Shown here one piece after another: positions 56,790 through 64,000 of a stretch of DNA of 64,000 bases. The notes below the pieces were generated by a model. That model had not been told where the DNA came from and ran no database searches. It saw nothing but the letters and a program-made list of their open reading frames with translations. Position 1 is the first letter of the stretch; every line of letters begins with the position of its first letter. The stretch is from Crocodylus rhombifer (lineage: Eukaryota; Chordata; Crocodylia; Crocodylidae). The stretch covers positions 682,001-746,000 of the forward strand of contig JAVSML010024346.1 in the NCBI GenBank assembly GCA_038503035.1, read 5' to 3'. Both the position numbers and the translations under genes were made by a program.

Positions 56790-57365
56790 GAGTGGGTGCA
56801 ACTGCTAATTCTCCCCTGTCACCGTGTCCTAGGGACAGGGCAACCTTAACTCTCAACAGCGGAAATAAGGGGCCACTGGTGGAATGGGCGCCCCCGGGCA
56901 CGGTTCGCCAATCATGGGGGCAACCGACTCTACAGCAGCAGAGGCCATCTGGGAGTAATGGCCCAGCAAGCCAGTGGCACTCCAGATACAGCAGTACTTT
57001 CTGGAGGAGTCTGGTGACTCGTGAACATTACAATAATGCTACAGGAGGGACAGGCTGGCAGGTTAAGAGTCTAGCTAGGCTAGAATATCTGTCTTTGAAT
57101 CGCAGGTCGTGGGGTTTCACTGGTCCCCAGATTGCAAGATGGGTAGAGCTGGCAGAAAGGTGGATCTCAAACTCTGGTAGGACTCTCATGGAAGGCTAAG
57201 GAGAGCCAGATGTAGTCGTCTTATTTTCTAACTCTAAAACTATGGTTGGGTTTTATCTGCATAATTATTTCATCCTTTGTAATAAAGCCTTTTGCTGTTT
57301 GTTGCCTCACTGATTGCCAGTGGGAGGAATGATTTTTGGGCGAGTGATTTTCCAGGCTACACTTT
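56790..57365 (+). mobile_element. Possible LTR or LTR-like repeat
   Basis: Composition and layout suggest an LTR: a GC-rich body, then AATAAA at 57281-57286 followed by a T/G-rich GCCTTTTGCTGTTTGTTGCC stretch and a CTACA-like end near 57360. No matching second LTR, primer-binding site or retroviral domain was recognised, and the edges are guesses. Confidence 0.3.
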
Positions 57366-60300
57366 ATACGGAAAGGGGGCCCCATAACTTCTTCTATACC
57401 CTAAAGCAGGGGCACTTGGGGGCACAAGAGATCCCTCACTGCACCTGCAGTCCAGATACAAGGGCAGAGGATCCGAGTTGCTGAGATAGAGACTTACCTC
57501 TATCTGTTTCTTGGGGCGAGCAGCAGTGCAGTGGGGAGTAAGTCAGGACTCCCCCATGGACAGGGTGTGAGACGCCTTCCTTGGCCCAGTGTGTTCAGAT
57601 TTCAATAGGATAAGAGCCCCCATGTTGGGAACCCGGTGATGAAGTCTGTCACTAAATAGCACTGAACTATTTGGTCCATGAAGCTTGTCCATTGAAGAGA
57701 AAGTACAAGTAACATTTTGTTACCAGAGCACGTTTGCCTAAAGAAAGTAGATTATGTATTTGGGAGCACAGGCTGCCTCTGGCCTGCTGGCTGAGGGTAG
57801 TAGACATGTTTGGGATGCTGGCATCCCAGGTAATAAAGATGCCTTTATTGTTGTGGAAGATAGAAAGGTTTTTTTGGAAAGATGTTAGAAGAATATCTAG
57901 TAGAAGAGGAGGGAAGAGAAAAGACCCTAGTTTTGCAGGATGCTATAAAAGATGCAGGTATGTGTGGAGAACAAGACGGTGTACCATGTGGAGTGGGAAA
58001 GCGAAAACAGAAGCTGATCTGACCATGACCAACCCATCTAAAACAGAAAAAAAAAGTCCCAGTAGTTCACGATAGGTGAGAAAATGCTGCACCTTTCATT
58101 AAACTGACCATCGAAACTGGTGGCAGCTGGATCTCAGAAACACTCGATCACAAGAACATGTCCCGGAGACTGGAAGGGAACAAACAAAGCTCTCAGACAG
58201 CCAAGACAAAGGAGACATCACTGACGTCAGGAACCAGAATCCAAAAGACTTCTGGGCGAGTATTTTGATTAACAGTCTGAAAGCTAAAAACACCTTTTCC
58301 CTAAAGATTAGAGAAGAAGCTGATCAGCTTTTCCAAACAGCAGCTGCCAGACTTCCTGGCACCAGGGCACCTCTGCACAACACCTGCTAACACAACCTTG
58401 ATACGCACATTGCTAACCTCTTGGAAAACCAACCCGGTGAGGCATTTAGCTACAAGCAAGCCTCCGCTTTCAAAACACTGCAGCTGCAGAAATGCTTTGG
58501 AGGAGACACTATTACCATCTCACAAAACAGTTAGGGAAAGCTCAGTGACCTAGAGCGTTATGCCTTGTGCACAATCTTTTAAATGGCACCAAATGGACAT
58601 GAAATTGCCTTACCAAGCACAGTAATTTAATTCCTCTCATGGATCCCCCCCCCCTTTTTTTTTTTTTTAATATAATCAATCCACTAAAGATTCAAATGCC
58701 ACAATACAGAAATTGATTTCTACAGCTGACAGCTAAAGATTGAAGGAAGACTGGATAAAGGTCTACTCTGCCATGGATCTAAGAGCTCAGTACCGTTAAG
58801 TACAGTTTTAATGCCGTCTCCAGGCATTTCAAGGCTGGCAAGAGGAGAAAAAAATTGTCATTTATATTTCAAGTTTAGCCGTAGCCAACAGCAGGTGGGG
58901 GGCAGTGAGGAAGGTATTTTCTATTATGAGCCCCTACAAAAGCATGAGACCGTTAACCACTTCTGCTGCATCTAATGAGCTTGGTTTTGTACTGGGTTCA
59001 AGGAATTACATTTACAGAGGTGGGCAAAGGGAGAGTTTTGCAGAGCATACTTAAACTGAGTCAAAACAGTACACTCTGCAATTGAGTTAGCAACAGTACC
59101 ACATAAGCATGCAGCTCAAGTGATTTAAGTGCATAAGATCTGCTAATGCATGCAGGGGGAAGGGGAGGGTTGAAATTCATGATGAAACTATATCTCTTGT
59201 GAAATGCCAGGCTACAGCCCAGAAGTTATTCTTTGTTAATTAGAAGAGTAGGATTTCTGAGGACAATGCCAGTTTCATCTGAGCCCATGCCGGGAAGAGA
59301 TCCATGGCGTCTGTTTGTATTTGATCAGCTATTAGTGAACACCTTCTTCTTACCCAGCAGCAATATTTTTCCTATTGCAAAATTTGGAGAAGTTCCTCAA
59401 CAGTTTAAGACATTGGGATAGATGGTCAATACTGGTTGATTTGAATAGGTGACATGAAAAGAGCAAGCCTGCTGCTGCAACTTGGACAGGCTCTGGGCAG
59501 CAGTAGCAGCACAGGACCCGTCTCAAGAAAGTCTTCCAAAAGGCAGGGTGTAAAGGAGACATTACACGCTCCAAGGATGGGGGGAAAACCCTAGGGGCTG
59601 GTAGCTTTAAGCTGAAATCTTAGCACCTGAAGAAGCTGGAAAGCTTCTCATCTACCTGCATGAGTGGTGTTTCACAGCCCTGCCTCTGCATATATAGCAC
59701 ACTTACCTAAATACAATCTTGGATTCATTTCAGACCTTGAGGTGACTGCTGCTGGTTTCACCCATCTATTCCCTTGTAAAGTGATTAAACCAACTCACAT
59801 TCCCACTGCACCTGAATGGGATGTCAAATTCAGGCTGAGTACATCAAGTAGTAGCGTTAGGAAAGATATCCAAACAGGGATTTAAGGCAGGTGGCCCAGT
59901 AACAAGGAGGACTGGAAATACTAAAGACATGCCAGATGACTTGAGAAAACCTATATTTTGTGGGATATCAAAGATTCCCAAAACACTAATTGAAGTTAGA
60001 AAAAAAAAAAAGGAGAAATGCTAGCATTGTTCTCTTTAAAGGAACAATCCCAGAGACTGGCTTGCTACAACTTATTCAAGTACTGCTACGGAAAATGACC
60101 ACATGCACACATCAGACATATCTACACTTGAAGAACAAGTCTCATCAATGACGGATTAACCTGTGTGCTGAAAGCTGAACGCCTGGTCTGCCACGTACCC
60201 CTCAGACAGTGAAAACTTCATCCTCCTCTATGGGCTGCCTAAGGGTTCTTGTACTAAAACTAAAACGATGCTTCAGCTATATAAAAGGATGCAATGGGCA

Positions 60301-60844
60301 ACACCAAGTGAGCAAGCAGGATGTCCAGCAGCCCTCAGATGTGCCAAGTCAGGATACGGATAGACAAGTCAGGAAGAGCTTTGAAAGGCTCAAAGCAGGT
60401 AGATCTCTATATATCTTGCATCACTACCACTTCCTACCTGTCCTACACCACATGCCACCCTCCTCCCCAAACCCACACTACTGACCTGGCCCAGATCCAC
60501 TGCAGCTGCTATTGACTCCATAGCTCCTGAATCCAGGCAGCAGTGGGAGGCACGGCTCCAGCCTTGGCCTGTGGCTCTGGCTTTGGGCCCAGAGCTTCAG
60601 CAACTACTTGTCCCAGGTCTGTTTTTCCTCATGCTGAATGGAGAGGGGAAAAATAACTCAACTTGGATTTGAGTAAATAATTTCACTGAGCCATTTTTCA
60701 CTAACATGTAAGACAAACTCTTGTAGAAGTTTAAGTGAATGTTACTGCAAACCAGGCAGTAAAACCAAAAGCCACCAAACTCAACCTCAAAAAACATCTT
60801 GATGCTCATCTTGCTGGGGTCATCTGATCCCAGCAGTCTTTCTG

Positions 60845-60908
60845 CCCAGTTGCAGGGGGGCTGGACCCGATAATCTGTAAGGTCCCTTCCAGCTCCTAAC
60901 AACTATGA
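60845..60908 (+). mobile_element. CR1 3'-terminal fragment
   Basis: GGGGGGCTGGACCCGATAAT followed by AAGGTCCCTTCCAGCTCCTA and ACAACTATGAAA is a CR1 tail. Confidence 0.7.
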
Positions 60909-63474
60909 AACCTGGATAACAGTGGCATATGCACAGGCAAAATTAGAAGCAACATGAACTACCTATATGTAAAGCTGGATACTGCAGTAAGACATATTGC
61001 TGTACTTCAGTATTAAGCCCGGTCTTTTGGTCCACATGTGAATGCTTCCAAGTTTGCACAAACTGAAGAAGAGACCTCTAGCTCCACTCTCTTCACTGAA
61101 ATATAAAACATAAAAGCTGATATAGTTAATGCAAACAAAAGGTTTTAATTACCAGTATGTGCTTAGGTCTGTTGCAATGCACCATAGTCCTTGCAGCACT
61201 AAATACGTAAAAATACGTGGTGACAGAACTTCTTAATAAACTTGTTTCCTAGAAGTAAATAACTTGATTTTTGCTAAAAAAAATAATAAGGAACATGTTG
61301 AAGGGCATAGTACTAGTCTCTCAGACACCAAGCAACCAGTTACAGAAAAGGCTTCTCGATTTCCATTCAAGCTCTTCAAACATGCTGATTACAGGGTATC
61401 CTAACAAAAAGTCCTTGCTTTAAAATACTCTGGATTAAGCCAGATCCAATTCTGTTTAATTGGACATGTCCAAGCAAGATGGAAAGAATGTACTTGGCCC
61501 AGAAGAACTCATCTGTAGAAGTCCTGTTTGTAATTACACTGCCATTCATTTCAGTTAGCAAAGTCAAGAAAATAACTGTGATCAGCTGTGCATGCCTAAA
61601 TCCCAGCACAATGGAGACATTTCCCCTGACATTTTCTCTGGGCAGTGGAAAAAGAGGTTTTTTTTTTAAAAAAAAGCAGCTGGGTATTGTTAGATCAGAG
61701 GCAAAGCAGTGCAATACAGAACAGAGCAAGGTCTTGTGGTCTCATGGTGGCAGTGCTTTATTCTCATCTCTTTCACAGAACCTGGTTCATCTTGCACATT
61801 TGTTTCCTTTAGAGCACAGAGTTTTTATTCATAATGAGGTCCAAGCCAAATGCTCGCCAACAGTAAGAGCTTCCTCTATGGCACAGAAACATTATATCCA
61901 ATCGCTTCATTATTTCTGGCTGCTTCACAAATCTCTTTGACAAAAAGTACAGTTAAGCTCTGGTGGAAATCAAGAGGGGCCATGGGAGAAAATAAGGGCA
62001 TTCTGAATGTCAACAGCTTGCTGAACAATTCTAACTTAAGAATTTGTAACTACATACCATGGCAAATCTCAAAAAATGCCCAAAACAAAAGAAACCTAAA
62101 CCGGGGAAATGTTATTCAGTTTCTTGTCACAAGGCTTTATAAAACAACTGCATGGTAAAAACTAAAAGAGCTCTATGTTTTCAAGCAGGTTACCGGGAAA
62201 AAGCAAATGCTAGGGAATAGGTCTTTTCTGCAGGTGAAGTTTGCAATAGACTTGCTTTTTCTGTTTGATTTTTAAATAGAGGAGCTCCACAGGTATAGGC
62301 CAACTGCTGAAAGGATCTAGTGCTCTTTATTTACCAATTTCCATGCAAGCACAATCAACTCCATAGTCCCTAAGAAGTGCTGCTGCCGTGGTAGTCAAGA
62401 ACATGGAAACATAAATGTGGATGCTAATGGACAAGGCCTCTAATCATCTTGAAGATCAACACTGGGCTACTAAAATGGATTCAATATTGGATTGGGCGTC
62501 AGGATGGTGCACTTAGCATCAGATGATCAGACTGCCTTTCTACAGAAGTCAGAAGATGGGGAGGGGGGTGGATGTATGCAGTCACATCTGGAGGTGACTC
62601 CCAGTCTTCACTTACATGCATGTTACAGAAGTTGAAATGCAGAATGCACTTGAGCCAACGAGGAAAAGTTTACACGGACCATAGTGATAAGATACAGGAG
62701 AGCTGGAGTGAAAAGGCATTTAATTACTGCAGTCATTTGGTTATACAGGAGGTTCCCAACACTGTTCTGCCTTAAAAACGAGATACACTTTGATACTCAT
62801 GACAATGTTTAATTAATTGATTCTTCAAACCCTCTTTCTACCCAGCTGATAGTCACACTCAAGATACCTAAAAAGCTCAAATGATGCCATTCTGTAAGAA
62901 GTATTACTAATTACTAGTAATGGACATGGAGTCCACTGATGCTGGACAGAAGCACCTCTGGACACTGATGCTGCGTAAAAGTGCATCTGTGCGACTAGAA
63001 CACACATTTTCGATTCAGAAGAGTAGAGTAATCGGAGTTGCTCTCCGATTCATGCAAGGAAAAGAATGATCAGATATACCACAGACTATACCAGATATAC
63101 CAAAGTCTACCATGCCACTCACTGAAATTTCAAGCATCAGAGAAACCACCAGCAAATCTAGCAACAAAACCAAGCTGCACCCTTCCTGCACAGGTAGAAG
63201 TCATTTGCAACATGGCACTGACCAAGCAAAGCTAAAAGGATTTCCAATGTTTGTGGAGAAAAGCACATTAGAAAATGGCTTCTTCCACAACCCCATCCCA
63301 AATACTTTATTCAAGAATCATGGGTTAACTATAGGGCAGTGGCTGGCCAATTGTTTATATATAGGAACTGCTATTTAAGCACTGATCAGACTCAGCAACC
63401 ACTTTCAGGTGGTGCCCACAATCTGTCAGAGAGCAGACTTCAACCAGCTTTTTCAGGCATGACCTTCACCTCTC

Positions 63475-63605
63475 AGTGGGAGATGCTGTGGTTTAGACAC
63501 TGGACTTGATTGGACTGAACTGCAGAGACCCATTTCAATTCCTAGCTCTGTGCCATGGTTTCTTGCCAGTTAGAAGTGGGGATACAATACATGCCCACAT
63601 CTTGA
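63475..63605 (+). mobile_element. MIR-like CORE-SINE 5' remnant
   Basis: GTGGTTTAGACACTGGACTT, then CAATTCCTAGCTCTGTGCCA, follows the MIR head (gtggttaagagcatgggctctg...ttcgaatcccggctctgccac). The core that normally follows is changed. Confidence 0.45.
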
Positions 63606-63759
63606 GAGTATGAAAAATTTAAGTTTTTTGTTACCAAGGCCCTATAAAGAAAGATTAAAACGAACTAGCTAGAAAATATTAATCCTTAATATCAAATGAT
63701 CCGTTTCCAGACCAAGTTCATTAGAAGGGACCTCTACAAATATCCCAAAACATTAGGCA

Positions 63760-63915
63760 GCTTTTTCAGTTGTAGCTGCGTTGGTCTAAGGACACAGGCA
63801 GGCCAGGTTCTTTGGGTAGATGTGATATCTTTTATTAAGCCAACTGAGTAGTTGGAACAAAGTTCTTTGCAAGCTTTTGGGCACAAGCACCCTTCTTCAG
63901 GCATTAGGCATGCTT
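63760..63915 (-). mobile_element. Penelope-like tail with decayed hammerhead-like core
   Basis: In complement: CCTGAAGAAGGGTGC, TTGTGCCCAAAAGCTTGC, then AACTCAGTTGGCTTAATAAA in altered form, and ending ACCAACGCAGCTACAAC. The core is CTGAAGA...AAAA instead of CTGATGA...GAAA, so the ribozyme fold would be broken. Same repeat family as at 54.8 kb. Confidence 0.6.
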
Positions 63916-64000
63916 TCCGTAGGAGTGGAAAGAGAACCAGATAGCGCTGAATGGACTAGGAAGTTTCAAGTGTGAATATACTCCTCTTACCTTTGTTACT

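Larger units (their letters stand above)
38168..64000 (-). other. RAB6A: RAB6A intron 1, partial (>25.8 kb)
   Basis: All DNA from the exon 2 acceptor to the right edge. I saw no CpG-island-like block and nothing encoding residues 1-23 of RAB6A, so the promoter lies outside. Elements within it are listed separately. Stretches such as 40.1-43.5, 44.5-47.2, 48.7-50.0, 51.4-53.7, 55.1-56.7 and 58.4-63.4 kb hold only short fragments, homopolymer runs or nothing I recognise. Confidence 0.8.

Overview
This is vertebrate genomic DNA, most likely from a sauropsid and probably a crocodilian. It carries many CR1 LINE fragments of the bird/turtle/crocodile type, some with ATTCTATGA-like tails. It also has hAT-type DNA elements with 8-bp target duplications, MIR-like CORE-SINE remnants and Penelope-like tails. 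I recognised no L1 or Alu. The species call is inference.

One protein-coding gene is clear. RAB6A, the Golgi-associated Rab GTPase, lies on the minus strand and fills about 7.9 kb to beyond 64 kb. Coding exons 2 to 8 are all present, with good splice sites, matching phases and almost no change from the human protein as I know it. Exon 1 (the start codon and the first part of the P-loop) is not in the window, so intron 1 runs from 38168 past the right edge. Exon 4 is duplicated. One copy (29975..30080) encodes the RAB6A-prime residues Ile62/Ala87/Ala88 and the other (29799..29904) the RAB6A residues Val62/Thr87/Val88. They are 70 nt apart, the arrangement expected for mutually exclusive splicing.

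Layout: 1-7.9 kb is intergenic and downstream of the gene, with two CR1 copies arranged tail to tail. The left one is an internally deleted copy that joins an ORF1 esterase-like domain to the end of ORF2. 7.9-10.2 kb is the 3' UTR. 10.2-38.2 kb holds exons 8 to 2 and their introns; intron 6 is 13.7 kb and full of CR1, RT and hAT insertions. 38.2-64 kb is intron 1, with a 1-kb hAT-like element, a long hairpin element centred on an (AT)n tract, a possible decayed or unknown exon, an inverted pair of Penelope-like tails with hammerhead-ribozyme-like cores, and a possible LTR-like stretch.

I found no RNA gene, CRISPR array, prokaryotic feature or second intact protein-coding gene. Most other long reading frames are chance frames in repeats or GC-rich DNA.
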